A program made the position numbers and the translations under genes. Shown here piece after piece: positions 18,452-26,994 of a stretch of 64,000 bases of DNA. The stretch covers positions 79,519-143,518 of the forward strand of contig JBARIW010000104.1 of assembly GCA_049799955.1 (NCBI GenBank), written 5' to 3'. Under the pieces are notes generated by a model that saw only the letters and a list, made by a program, of their open reading frames with translations, was not told the origin of the DNA and searched no databases. This DNA comes from JBGTFE01 sp049799955 (GTDB lineage Bacteria; Acidobacteriota; Blastocatellia; Pyrinomonadales; Pyrinomonadaceae). Positions within the stretch are counted from its first letter, which is position 1. Every line of letters starts with the position of its first letter.

Positions 18452-19846
18452 ATGAAGAAATTATCTAAAAAGGTATTTCTGACCTTCGGGCTTTTGGCGC
18501 TGATTCTCTCGGCGTTTTCTGCTTCTTACGCCCAGAAAGGCAAAAGCATTAACGTTCCCGTTACATATTACAAACTGCCGAACGGCTTGCGCGTCGTGCT
18601 TTCGCCGGAAAAAAGCTCGCCGATTGCCGTTGTCGGAGTTTATTACAACATCGGTTTCCGCATCGAACCGAAAGACCGCACCGGATTTGCTCATTTGTTT
18701 GAACACCTGATGTTTCAAGGCTCGAAAAATATGGGCAAGATGGAATACATCAAGCTCGTCCAGTCAAACGGCGGAATCTTGAACGGCTCGACGCGTTTCG
18801 ATTTTACGAATTATTTCGCCGTCGTCCCGTCGCACAAATTAGAGACGCTGCTCTGGGCTGAAGCCGACCGTATGCGCGGTCTGGACATCACGCAGGAAAA
18901 TCTCGTCAACCAGCAGGGCGTCGTCGGAAACGAAGTTAAAGTCAATGTTCTCAATCAGCCTTACGGAACTTTCCCGTGGATTGATTTGCCGATGGCGGCA
19001 TTTTCGAACTGGTATAACTCGCACAATTTCTACGGCGATTTAAAAGACATCGAAGCCGCGACTTTGACCGACGCGAAAGATTTCTTTAGCAAATATTACA
19101 CGCCTTCGAACGCCGTTCTCGTCGTTACCGGCGATTTTGACGAAGCGCAGGGAAAAGCTTATGTCGAAAAATATTTCGCTAACATTCCTTCGCAGAAAGC
19201 CGAACCTCAGCCGGACATTTCCGAGCCGCGCCAGGAACAGGAAAAAACCGTTACGCGCGTCGATAAGCTGGCGCAGAAACCGGCGGTCGGCTGGGGCTAC
19301 CAGATGCCGAAGCGCAACACGCCCGAATATTACGCGATGGGTTTGCTCGAACAAATTCTCGTCGGCGGCGAAGACAGCCTGCTTTATCAGGAACTCGTCA
19401 AAAAGAAAAAATACACGAACGGAATTAATGGCGGCATCAATTATCTCGGAAATATGTTTAACTACAACGGACCGATGCTTTTCGCCGTCGATTTGATTCA
19501 CGACGCGAACTTTACGCCGCAGGAAATCCTCGCCGCTAACGACGCGGTTATGGAACAAATTATGAATAAGCCTCTGCCGCAGAGCGAGTTAGACCGCGCG
19601 ATGGTCAAGCTTCGTTCGGGACTTTACGACACGATGACGCAGCTCGGCGGATTCGGACGCGCCGACCTTCTGGCGAGCTTCGCGCTTTTCGACGACAATC
19701 CGAAAGGAATCAACGACATCGAAGCGAATTTCCGCAAAGTTACGCCCGCGCTGATTCAGTCAACCGCGAAGGAATACTTCCGCAAAACAAACCGCACGGT
19801 CGTCATCATCAACACCGAGAAACAGGCAAGTGAAAAGGCGAAATAA
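18452..19846 (+). CDS. M16 zinc peptidase, catalytic subunit, secreted
   Basis: A 464-residue pitrilysin-family protease with a signal peptide (cleavage near SASYAQ, residue ~27). The inverted zinc motif HLFEH is at residues 81-85 and the third ligand Glu161 is 76 residues later (GNEVKVN), as expected. A strong ribosome site AAGGAG (18441-18446) precedes the ATG. It should act in the periplasm, degrading peptides as a heterodimer with the product of the next gene, whose ribosome site overlaps this stop codon. Confidence 0.93.
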   Translation: MKKLSKKVFLTFGLLALILSAFSASYAQKGKSINVPVTYYKLPNGLRVVLSPEKSSPIAVVGVYYNIGFRIEPKDRTGFAHLFEHLMFQGSKNMGKMEYIKLVQSNGGILNGSTRFDFTNYFAVVPSHKLETLLWAEADRMRGLDITQENLVNQQGVVGNEVKVNVLNQPYGTFPWIDLPMAAFSNWYNSHNFYGDLKDIEAATLTDAKDFFSKYYTPSNAVLVVTGDFDEAQGKAYVEKYFANIPSQKAEPQPDISEPRQEQEKTVTRVDKLAQKPAVGWGYQMPKRNTPEYYAMGLLEQILVGGEDSLLYQELVKKKKYTNGINGGINYLGNMFNYNGPMLFAVDLIHDANFTPQEILAANDAVMEQIMNKPLPQSELDRAMVKLRSGLYDTMTQLGGFGRADLLASFALFDDNPKGINDIEANFRKVTPALIQSTAKEYFRKTNRTVVIINTEKQASEKAK

Positions 19847-19859
19847 GGAGGAAACGACA

Positions 19860-21284
19860 ATGGAAAATTCAAAATTCAAAATTCAAAATTCAAAAATGAT
19901 TAAAAAATCTCTGTGTCTCTGTGTCTCTGTGGTGATATTTCTTTCCTCCGCGTTTACAATTCTCGCGCAAAAGGAAACGCCGCCCGCCGGCGGTCAGCCG
20001 AAAGCGTTTGTCTTTCCCGCGCAGGAAACTTATACGCTGAAAAACGGAATGCGCGTAACGCTTGTGCCTTACGGCTCTGTTCCGAAAGTCGCGATTCAAG
20101 CGGTAATTCGTTCGGGCGCTTTGAACGAGCAAGCCGGACAGCGCTGGATTTCCGATATGGTCGCGCAGCTTCTCAAAGAAGGAACGGCGACGCGTTCGTC
20201 CGAAGACATCGCGCGTGAGACAGCCGAAATGGGCGGAAGCCTCTTCACGTCGGCATCGACCGATAAAACCGTCGTCGGCGGCGAAGTTCTCTCCGAATTC
20301 GACACGCGTTTTATCACGCTTCTCGGCGACGTGATGATGAATCCGAAATTTGCGTCGGAAGACCTTGAAACAATCCGCGCCAACAAAATGCGCGATTTGA
20401 CGATTTCAAGAGCGCAGGCGGGAACAATCGCGCTGGAGAAATTTCGCGAGACGATTTATCCGAATCACCCGTACGGCTATATCTTCCCGAGTGAAGACAA
20501 TCTGAAAGGCTACAATCTCGAACAGGTCAAAGCCTTTTACAACGACAATTACGGCGCGGCGCGGACGCATCTTTACGTCGTCGGTCAATTTGACGCGGCG
20601 AAGGTTAAAAGCACGATTGAAAAATCGTTCGGCGGCTTCAAAAAGGGAACCGATTCGATGAGAAACGTTCCGATGCCGGCTGCTAAACGTTCCCTGACCG
20701 TCATCGACCGTCCCGGCGCGCCGCAATCGACGATTATTCTCGGAATGCCCGGCGCGATTCCTTCGGACGCGGACGATTACATCAAATTTACGGTGATGAA
20801 CAACATTCTCGGCGGCAGCTTCGGCTCGCGCATCACGGCAAACATCCGCGAAAACAAAGGCTACACATATTCGCCGAACAGCACCGTTTTTAATCGCTAC
20901 AAAACCGGCTTCTGGTATGAAACCGCAGACGTAACGACAAAATTCACGGGCGCTTCAATCAAAGAGATTTTGTTTGAAATCGACCGCCTGCGAAAAGAAC
21001 CCGTAACGGACGCCGAGCTGCAAGGCATCAAAAACTATTTAATCGGCATCTACGTCCTGCAAAACTCGACGCGCGGCGGCATCATCGGTCTGCTCGAATA
21101 CAAAAACTACAACGAGCTGAAACAGGATTATATCGACACATATATCCAGAAAATAAACGCCGTTACCCCGAAAGACATTCAGGACGCGGCGGCAAAATAC
21201 CTGACCGAAGACAAAATGACCATCGTTGTCGTCGGCGACAAATCAGTGATTACTGAGCAGTTAAAACCTTACGAAGTTAAATAG
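19860..21284 (+). CDS. M16 peptidase-like non-catalytic subunit
   Basis: A 474-residue M16 homologue that lacks the HxxEH motif; the matching position reads QRWISDMVAQLL. Pairs of one active and one inactive M16 subunit are known, the inactive one shaping the chamber. The ATG at 19860 has an AAGGAGG site at 19845-19851. The N-terminus is odd: the first ~12 codons and the core of the signal peptide (SLCLCVSVV) are encoded by tandem TTCAAAA and TCTCTGTG words of the intergenic repeat type. The C-terminal M16 domain with the GSFGSRI segment is intact. Confidence 0.9.
   Translation: MENSKFKIQNSKMIKKSLCLCVSVVIFLSSAFTILAQKETPPAGGQPKAFVFPAQETYTLKNGMRVTLVPYGSVPKVAIQAVIRSGALNEQAGQRWISDMVAQLLKEGTATRSSEDIARETAEMGGSLFTSASTDKTVVGGEVLSEFDTRFITLLGDVMMNPKFASEDLETIRANKMRDLTISRAQAGTIALEKFRETIYPNHPYGYIFPSEDNLKGYNLEQVKAFYNDNYGAARTHLYVVGQFDAAKVKSTIEKSFGGFKKGTDSMRNVPMPAAKRSLTVIDRPGAPQSTIILGMPGAIPSDADDYIKFTVMNNILGGSFGSRITANIRENKGYTYSPNSTVFNRYKTGFWYETADVTTKFTGASIKEILFEIDRLRKEPVTDAELQGIKNYLIGIYVLQNSTRGGIIGLLEYKNYNELKQDYIDTYIQKINAVTPKDIQDAAAKYLTEDKMTIVVVGDKSVITEQLKPYEVK
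19863..19935. repeat. Word repeats inside the signal peptide coding region
   Basis: Four to five copies of AAAATTC (19863-19897) are followed by three copies of TCTCTGTG (19908-19935). They lie within the reading frame and specify the N-region and hydrophobic core of the signal peptide. The second word is that of the arms at 24011-24077. Only one arm is present, so this is not a hairpin. Confidence 0.8.
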
Positions 21285-21314
21285 CGAAGGTAAAATAAAA
21301 TGATAGTCTGCGCT

Positions 21315-21434
21315 GGCTTTGCACAAAAACTACCTAAAATGCAGAAACCCGCATGAAGTAAGGGTGTAAAAGGCTAACTAACACACCCTTATTTCGTGCG
21401 GGTTTCTGCAAAAATCGATTTTTTGTGCAAAGCC
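21315..21434. repeat. Nested 120-bp hairpin
   Basis: Three stacked inverted repeats form one long imperfect hairpin: outer GGCTTTGCACAAAAA (21315-21329 with 21420-21434), middle TGCAGAAACCCGCA (from 21340, paired with 21397-21410) and inner TAAGGGTGT (21359-21367 with 21383-21391). The loop is about 15 nt. It ends 3 bp from the stop of the AT-rich orphan gene and ~30 bp after the M16-like gene, in a convergent gap. Size and nesting resemble a MITE or REP-type element; no transposase is nearby. Confidence 0.85.
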
Positions 21435-21437
21435 GCC

Positions 21438-22094
21438 TTACTTAACATTCTTTTTTATGACGGACCTTTTTGCTTTAGGTAGCTTTTTAGGCAAAATATC
21501 TGAACTTTCATTAATAATAAGCTGACTTTCATATTTTAAAAATATTTTAACTTCTTCTTGGCTAGGTGGTTGATATTTACCAGTAAAAAATAGGTATTTG
21601 AATTTTCTACTTTCTTTTTTGTCAAATTTACCTAGTTTTTCATACAACCATTTAATCTCTTGGTAAATAGTATAGGATTGTTGTTCTTCTTGAGTTTTCT
21701 TAATTAAGTTTATTGGTTTATTAGTTATAGCTTGATAATAACGTTCTACAAACCAAAAAAAATGATTCCATACCATTCCTTCATCAAGAACTTCTCTTTT
21801 AGTTAAATAAGCAATTTCCTCAAAAAAATCTAAAAGCAATTCAGTATTTCTAAGGTCAATATTGTTTCGAATTTCTTCATCAAGCAACTTACTTGCAAAG
21901 GATTTTCGGCTTTTTCTTATTTCAGGTGATTCATAAAAAATAACATAAGAGTGCAGCAATGTGGCTGATGTAGATAGCTTTTGATAGTGAGCTGTTATAA
22001 ATGAAACTCCTACGGCAATAATTGAAACTACAAAAGCGAGTAGCGCAATAAAAGTTTCTGGCTTCCAAGAATCTGAATCTATTAGACAGTACAT
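21438..22094 (-). CDS. AT-rich membrane-anchored protein of unknown function
   Basis: A 218-residue protein I do not recognise. One N-terminal helix (about residues 14-34) is followed by a mostly alpha-helical, charged cytoplasmic part, with a Lys-rich C-terminus. The layout resembles DUF4760-type single-pass proteins, but this is weak. The gene is far more AT-rich than its neighbours, uses many AAA/AAT/TTA codons, and lies next to a 120-bp nested hairpin, all of which suggest recent acquisition. The 150-bp gap upstream shows no clear signal. Confidence 0.6.
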   Translation of the reverse strand: MYCLIDSDSWKPETFIALLAFVVSIIAVGVSFITAHYQKLSTSATLLHSYVIFYESPEIRKSRKSFASKLLDEEIRNNIDLRNTELLLDFFEEIAYLTKREVLDEGMVWNHFFWFVERYYQAITNKPINLIKKTQEEQQSYTIYQEIKWLYEKLGKFDKKESRKFKYLFFTGKYQPPSQEEVKIFLKYESQLIINESSDILPKKLPKAKRSVIKKNVK

Positions 22095-22244
22095 TTATTT
22101 TACTTTATAGCGTTTGAAATCTTAATTCCAGCAGGGTTTGCCTTATCAAATAGTGCCTGCGTATAAAGGCTATCCGAAAAATTTCACTATCAGACAACCT
22201 TTTTATAGTTTGAAATTAAGTTTAATTTTTAAATCTCCCAGAAC

Positions 22245-23915
22245 CTAAACACGCTCGCGGTTTTGCGAGGCTTGCGGATTTGCTTTCAGTTCCATCCATT
22301 TGGCTTTCAAAATCGTGTAAATTTCAAAATACGGCGAATCGGGCGAATCGGGTTTCGGGACGGGAAGCGGGGAATGTTTATGCTCGGTTTCCCACCTGCG
22401 CCAGAGATATTTGAGCAGAGAAAAACAGGTCGTGCAGCGTCCCGCAGCGATTAGGGTTTCGAATTGCTCGTCGGTCATCCAGAGCGTCGTCGGCATGTGC
22501 TCGGCGGCTTTGGAGATTTTAACCATCTCGCCGGTTGGTTTTAGTTCGGGGTCGAGATTGTATAAATCGGTCGGCTCTTTCGAAGGATTCAGCGAGTAAA
22601 TCAGGTTAAATGAAACAAGGCGCGCGCGCGATTGCGGGTCCATCAGATTGTTGAACTGTAATTGGCGAATGCGCTTCATAAAGATGTTCGAGGTCATCGC
22701 CATAACGGAATTAATGCGTGTTTTGACCATTTCGATTGCGTCGGGCAGCGCGAGGCGTTTGAAATAATGCCAGAGGCGAAATTTTGCGCCCGAGATGGTT
22801 ACGCTTTCGAATTTGCCGAATATAGTGTAAATCCAGACGAGCACGCCGATTAAAAGAGCGGCGGGCAAAACCGAGACGAGAAAAGCGAGATTTTGCTGAA
22901 GGCTGGAGAAATTCTTCGGTTCGCCGAAGAAAAACAAATATATCAGTATTCCGACGGCGACCAGACAAAGCGCGAAAAGCCCGACGGCGAGCCGGAAAAG
23001 CGTGTCCAGGCTTATCCAGCCGCGACGCGGGCTTGCGTCCGGTTCGTTGAGAATGTCTTCGTCGCGCGGGCTTGTGTCGGTAATCAGAAACAAATCGAAA
23101 ATATTGTCCCTGTCCGCCAAAACCGCGCTCGTGATGCCCTGATTATCGAAAATTCCGCCGTCCATCAGCGGAAGCGGAATGCAGCGTCCATCGACATTAA
23201 AGCCGTTTTTGTAAACCGGCGGATTTGCGAAAGGATTATTGACATCTTTGACGAGTTCGGCGCGAATCGCGTCGAGCGAGCTTTGCCAGTAAAAATCGTC
23301 GGGAAAACGAATCGGCTCGAATGCGCCCGGAAAACAGGACGATGAGGCGACAATCTCCGCCAGATGAATTTCCGCAGCAACAGCTTTCGGCACGGCAAAG
23401 ATTTGATTGCCGATAAAAACCGTTTCGTCCCAGCTCGCTCGAAACCGGAATGAATTGCCGAGGCGAAGCTCGGTCGCGTTAAAAATAAGCTCGCGAAAAC
23501 GCGCGTCTTTTCCGGCGATTGCCATAAGCTGGCTGAATGTTCTCTTGCCTAAAAGAAAATCCGAATAAGATTTTGCCGCCGAGCGAATCAGGCTCAAATC
23601 GGTCGAACCCGAAGGCGAAGGCGTCGTGTATAAATCGTTGAGAGCCTTATCAATCGCGTTTGTCGTTTTCAGAAAATTGCCGAAATCCTCGTAAAATTGA
23701 GTGAAGGTTTTGCCCTCGCTTTGCCAGACGGCGTAAGTCAAACCCGTAAAAGTTCCGCCCGAAACTGTTGACAAAAGCTTTACATCGTCGAGCAAATTAA
23801 GCTCGTCGAGCAAGCGGAGCGTGCCGAGCGCAAACGTCGCCGCGCGATAGCCGCCGCCGGAAAGACAAAGCGCAATCTCGCCGAAACGCTTTTGTGGAAC
23901 ATTAGCCGTGAGCAT
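22245..23915 (-). CDS. Patatin-like phospholipase with two membrane helices
   Basis: A 556-residue patatin-family protein. The oxyanion region SGGGYR is at residues 19-24, the nucleophile Ser52 in STVSGG, and the Asp of the dyad in MDGGIFDNQG (~250). The nucleophile elbow is T-V-S-G-G, so the first Gly of the usual GxSxG is Thr. Two hydrophobic helices follow (~310-335 and ~345-367), then a ~190-residue C-terminal domain. It probably hydrolyses phospholipids or acyl esters at the membrane. It is a single gene with hairpin 24011-24077 upstream. Some patatins are effectors of defence systems, but no partner gene is adjacent. Confidence 0.85.
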   Translation of the reverse strand: MLTANVPQKRFGEIALCLSGGGYRAATFALGTLRLLDELNLLDDVKLLSTVSGGTFTGLTYAVWQSEGKTFTQFYEDFGNFLKTTNAIDKALNDLYTTPSPSGSTDLSLIRSAAKSYSDFLLGKRTFSQLMAIAGKDARFRELIFNATELRLGNSFRFRASWDETVFIGNQIFAVPKAVAAEIHLAEIVASSSCFPGAFEPIRFPDDFYWQSSLDAIRAELVKDVNNPFANPPVYKNGFNVDGRCIPLPLMDGGIFDNQGITSAVLADRDNIFDLFLITDTSPRDEDILNEPDASPRRGWISLDTLFRLAVGLFALCLVAVGILIYLFFFGEPKNFSSLQQNLAFLVSVLPAALLIGVLVWIYTIFGKFESVTISGAKFRLWHYFKRLALPDAIEMVKTRINSVMAMTSNIFMKRIRQLQFNNLMDPQSRARLVSFNLIYSLNPSKEPTDLYNLDPELKPTGEMVKISKAAEHMPTTLWMTDEQFETLIAAGRCTTCFSLLKYLWRRWETEHKHSPLPVPKPDSPDSPYFEIYTILKAKWMELKANPQASQNRERV

Positions 23916-24010
23916 ATTTTTTATCTCCTTAGAATTTTCTGGCTGGAATGGAAAATCAGCAAAACTTTACAACTATTTGATAAAATTTTCAAATAAACAC
24001 GAGAAGATAG

Positions 24011-24077
24011 AACTACAGAGACATAGAGGCACAGAGATTTTTAATAATTTTCTCTGTGCCTCTGTGTCTCTGTGGTG
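24011..24077. repeat. Word-repeat hairpin, word CAGAGACACAGAG
   Basis: Left arm 24011-24042 (ACAGAGACATAGAGGCACAG), right arm 24051-24077 (CTCTGTGCCTCTGTGTCTC). It lies between PilT, which ends at 24090, and the patatin start. The word matches the signal-peptide repeat at 19908-19935 and resembles 35309-35392. Confidence 0.85.
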
Positions 24078-24089
24078 AAAATTCTTTTC

Positions 24090-26018
24090 CTAAATCCTGA
24101 TGTTGTTTCTCTGCATCAGCGATTCAAAGCCCGGTTTATCGACCGCTTTGATATAAGCGTCGCGCGGTTCGACCAAGCCTTTCTGGACGAGATTCATCAG
24201 CGCATCATTCAGCACGACCATTCCGAGCTGTTTGCCGGTCTGCATCGCCGAAGGAATCTGGAAGGTTTTGCCTTCGCGGATGAGATTGCTGATGGCGGGC
24301 GTTACAATCAAAATTTCGAGCGCCGCAACTCGTCCGCCGCCTTTTTTGGGCAGAAGCGTCTGCGAGATAACGCCTTTTAGAGATTCGGAAAGCATCACGC
24401 GAATCTGCTGCTGGCGGTCGGCAGGGAATTGGTCGATGATGCGGTCAACCGTCGAGCAGGCGGTCGTCGTATGCAGAGTTCCGAAAACGAGATGTCCGGT
24501 TTCGGCGGTTTCAATCGCAATCGAAACCGTTTCGAGGTCGCGCATTTCGCCGACTAATAAAATGTCCGGGTCTTCGCGCAAAGCGGCGCGGAGAGCGTCT
24601 TTGAAACTGTCCGTGTGATTGTGAACTTCGCGCTGGTTGACGAGACAATTTTGATTTTCGTGCGTAAATTCAATCGGGTCTTCGATAGTGATAATATGGT
24701 CTTCGCGCTTTTTGTTGATGTGGTCAATCATCGCGCAGAGCGTCGTCGATTTGCCGCTTCCGGTCGGACCTGTAACGACGACCAAGCCTTTCGACAAATC
24801 GCACAGATTCATAATCGCCTGCGAAAGTCCGAGCTGTTCGGCGGTCAAAATCTTCGTCGGAATAATACGGAAAACGCCGCCCATTCCTTTACGGTCGGCA
24901 AAAATATTGGCGCGAAAACGTGCGAGACTCGGAATCTCGTACGCAAAATCCGTGTCGTTTCGTTTGGAAAATTCTTCCTGATTTTTGGCGGGCATTATCG
25001 AGGTCAGCAATTCCTTCATCGCTTCGGGCGCGAGAACGCCTTCATTGCATTGAAGCCGCTGCATCTTGCCGTCTTTGCGAACCATCGGCGGCATACTCAC
25101 CGACATATGCAAATCGCTTGCTCCGACCTGCGCCATTTGCTGAAAAAGCGCGTCCATCCGCGCCTGCGCCTGCGAATTTGCCTGCGCCGGAACGAAAGCC
25201 GCTTCCTGAGGTATTTGCGGCGCATAAAACTGCTGTACAGGCTGTTGGACAAGCTGCGGCTGTGGATATTGAGGCTGTTGAAACTGTTGCTGCTGCGGCT
25301 GAATCTGTGCGGGCGGCTCGGTGAAATTATCTGTCTGCAAAGAAAAATTATCTTGCGGCGCGGCGTATTCTTCGGTCTGGAAAGTGTAATCATCACGGCG
25401 TCCGGGCGGCTCGTAAGTCGAATCGTCCGAGAAAACGGTTTGAAATGCCGGGTCGTTAAACGGAACGGTTTCGACCGGTGGAAGCGAAGCGTTTTTCGCC
25501 TTCTGTAAAAAGCTTTCTTCGGCTTCGAGTTCCGGCGACCGGTAAATCGCCTGCGCTTCGGAAGTTTCGTTTTCATAAACGAATGAAGAGCTTTCGAGCG
25601 GAAAAAACTGCGTTTCGGCGGTCGGCGAAATTATTTCCTGATTTACCGAGTTTGAAAACGTCGAAACCGGCTCGACCGGAAGCAGTTCTATTCCCGCGTC
25701 GCCGGCATTTGTTTCCGAGATTATCGGGCGAATCGTTACGTTAAATCCGGCGGGCGATTTTTTTACCTGGAAATTAAAATTGCCCAGATTATGTGTGTGC
25801 AGAAACTCGATTTCTTCTTTGTTCGGCAGCTCCATTTTTACAGCATTCGGAATCAGAGGAAAAATCAAAGTGCTGATTTGCGTGCCGAGAAGCGGCGCGT
25901 TCGCCACGTCCGTCGAGCCGTTTGCCGAGACAATATACGGAATCTGGTTCGGTTCAAGATGCAGCTCGTAACTGCACGTAGACATAAGTGCTTGAAGATA
26001 TTCGTTTAGCTTTTCCAT
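24090..26018 (-). CDS. pilT: Type IV pilus retraction ATPase PilT with duplicated N-domain
   Basis: A 642-residue PilT; the usual length is ~345-370. The C-terminal ~350 residues are a normal PilT: N-domain from ASDLHMSVSMPPMVRKDGK, Walker A GPTGSGKST, Asp box EDPIEF, Walker B ILLVGEMRD and the His box GTLHTT. Ahead lies a Gln-rich, Pro-rich linker (~210-285) and a first ~100-residue block that reads like a degenerate second PilT N-domain (YELHLEPNQIPYI). It powers pilus retraction and twitching as a hexamer. No other pilus gene is in the window. The two hairpins around it suggest a single-gene transcript. Confidence 0.93.
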   Translation of the reverse strand: MEKLNEYLQALMSTCSYELHLEPNQIPYIVSANGSTDVANAPLLGTQISTLIFPLIPNAVKMELPNKEEIEFLHTHNLGNFNFQVKKSPAGFNVTIRPIISETNAGDAGIELLPVEPVSTFSNSVNQEIISPTAETQFFPLESSSFVYENETSEAQAIYRSPELEAEESFLQKAKNASLPPVETVPFNDPAFQTVFSDDSTYEPPGRRDDYTFQTEEYAAPQDNFSLQTDNFTEPPAQIQPQQQQFQQPQYPQPQLVQQPVQQFYAPQIPQEAAFVPAQANSQAQARMDALFQQMAQVGASDLHMSVSMPPMVRKDGKMQRLQCNEGVLAPEAMKELLTSIMPAKNQEEFSKRNDTDFAYEIPSLARFRANIFADRKGMGGVFRIIPTKILTAEQLGLSQAIMNLCDLSKGLVVVTGPTGSGKSTTLCAMIDHINKKREDHIITIEDPIEFTHENQNCLVNQREVHNHTDSFKDALRAALREDPDILLVGEMRDLETVSIAIETAETGHLVFGTLHTTTACSTVDRIIDQFPADRQQQIRVMLSESLKGVISQTLLPKKGGGRVAALEILIVTPAISNLIREGKTFQIPSAMQTGKQLGMVVLNDALMNLVQKGLVEPRDAYIKAVDKPGFESLMQRNNIRI

Positions 26019-26135
26019 TTTCTTTATTCGATTCGTTCAGGATTTCGGAAGACGTTTTTGTGAAGTCAGAACAGACTCAAATAAAGATTATCATATAACA
26101 ACAATGTTTGTCATCAGAATTTTACTAAATAATAA

Positions 26136-26194
26136 ATGAGAAGTGAGAAATGAGAGGTTAAAACACTTCTCATTTCTCACTTCTTACTTCTCAT
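26136..26194. repeat. Word-repeat hairpin, word GAGAAGTGAGAAATGAGAGG
   Basis: Left arm 26136-26160, right arm 26164-26194, made of TGAGAAG/TGAGAAA words and their complements. It starts 118 bp upstream of pilT and ends 8 bp after the stop of the Rad52-like gene, both on the minus strand. The word is shared with 8258-8336 and 32739-32800. Confidence 0.85.
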
Positions 26195-26201
26195 CTGATT
26201 T

Positions 26202-26621
26202 TTATTGGTCGTAAAGATAAATCCCCAAGCCGAATTTGGCGGCGGCGCGACGCAAAGCCATCGATTCGGCATTTGAAGAGGAATCGCCCCACGAATCTGT
26301 GTTTTCGTCTTCCTGTCCGGTAGCTTCGCGATAAATGACGCCTTCGGCGCAGATAATCGAAAGCCTGATGACGAGAATCAATTTGCCGCCGACCGAATTC
26401 ATCGAACGGACTTCATAACACCAGCCCGGCGCGTAATGGTCGAGATATTTTACCGCATCGTGCCACGCGATATAAGTCAGTTCCTTGCCGCCCTGCTTGC
26501 GTGTTCTCAAATGCCGCTTGGCGACCGGTTTAGTTAAATCTTTTACAATGTCGCGGATTGACCTGAGTTCAGTCGATTCGTTTTTTGAGTCTAATTCTTC
26601 GATATTTTTTTCTTCAGCCAT
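26202..26621 (-). CDS. Rad52/Rad22-like (DdrA-type) DNA repair protein
   Basis: A 139-residue protein with the compact Rad52-like single-strand annealing fold. Marks are KELTYIAWHDAVKYLDHYAPGW after a basic stretch and the ending SMALRRAAAKFGLGIYLYD, which matches the family's conserved helix. Deinococcus DdrA and phage Sak proteins are relatives that bind ssDNA ends and anneal strands. The first ~25 residues are acidic and probably disordered. The gene is 4 bp downstream of the DUF4440-type gene and in one run with the mutase gene, so the three are co-transcribed, although the functions look unrelated. Confidence 0.8.
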   Translation of the reverse strand: MAEEKNIEELDSKNESTELRSIRDIVKDLTKPVAKRHLRTRKQGGKELTYIAWHDAVKYLDHYAPGWCYEVRSMNSVGGKLILVIRLSIICAEGVIYREATGQEDENTDSWGDSSSNAESMALRRAAAKFGLGIYLYDQ

Positions 26622-26625
26622 ATTT

Positions 26626-26991
26626 CTATTCTACAATGCGCGTGGCTTGATAAGCGATAATCTGCCAGCTTTCTTTTTTGAAATAAATTCTCGTAAAGCG
26701 ATAACGACCGCTCAAATCCTGTTCCTGATAATGACTTTTAAGCGTCGCGCGTCCGGTTACGACAGCCGTATTTTCATAAACTTTTACTTCGATTTCGTCG
26801 GTTACGATTGATTCATTAACGAGATTTTCGTCAAATTTCGTCATCATTTTCTTGCCGACAAAATCGCCGAACGGCGTAATAATCGTCGCTTCGTCAGCCA
26901 AAATGCGCTCTAAAAATTCGGAATCGCGCCGCAGGATAGCTTCTATTAACTGCCGCTCAAGCTCTCGGATTTCCAGCTCTGTTTGATTCAT
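26626..26991 (-). CDS. NTF2-like (DUF4440/SnoaL) protein
   Basis: A 121-residue alpha+beta cone protein of the NTF2-like superfamily. It opens with a helix (ELEIRELERQLIEAILRRDS) and has the ADEATIITPFG strand and curved sheet ending WQIIAYQATRI. Such proteins can be small-ligand enzymes or binding scaffolds; no catalytic residue can be assigned. It starts 3 bp after the mutase stop and ends 4 bp before the Rad52-like gene, so it is an operon member. Confidence 0.8.
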   Translation of the reverse strand: MNQTELEIRELERQLIEAILRRDSEFLERILADEATIITPFGDFVGKKMMTKFDENLVNESIVTDEIEVKVYENTAVVTGRATLKSHYQEQDLSGRYRFTRIYFKKESWQIIAYQATRIVE

Positions 26992-26994
26992 AAA

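Noticed and set aside
22245..23915. Patatin as effector of a CBASS-type defence system
   Set aside because: No cyclase, TIR or other signal gene is adjacent, so there is no support.
24615..25508. 297-residue plus-strand frame opposite pilT
   Set aside because: It is antisense to the PilT ATPase and the Gln-rich linker, with no recognisable motif.
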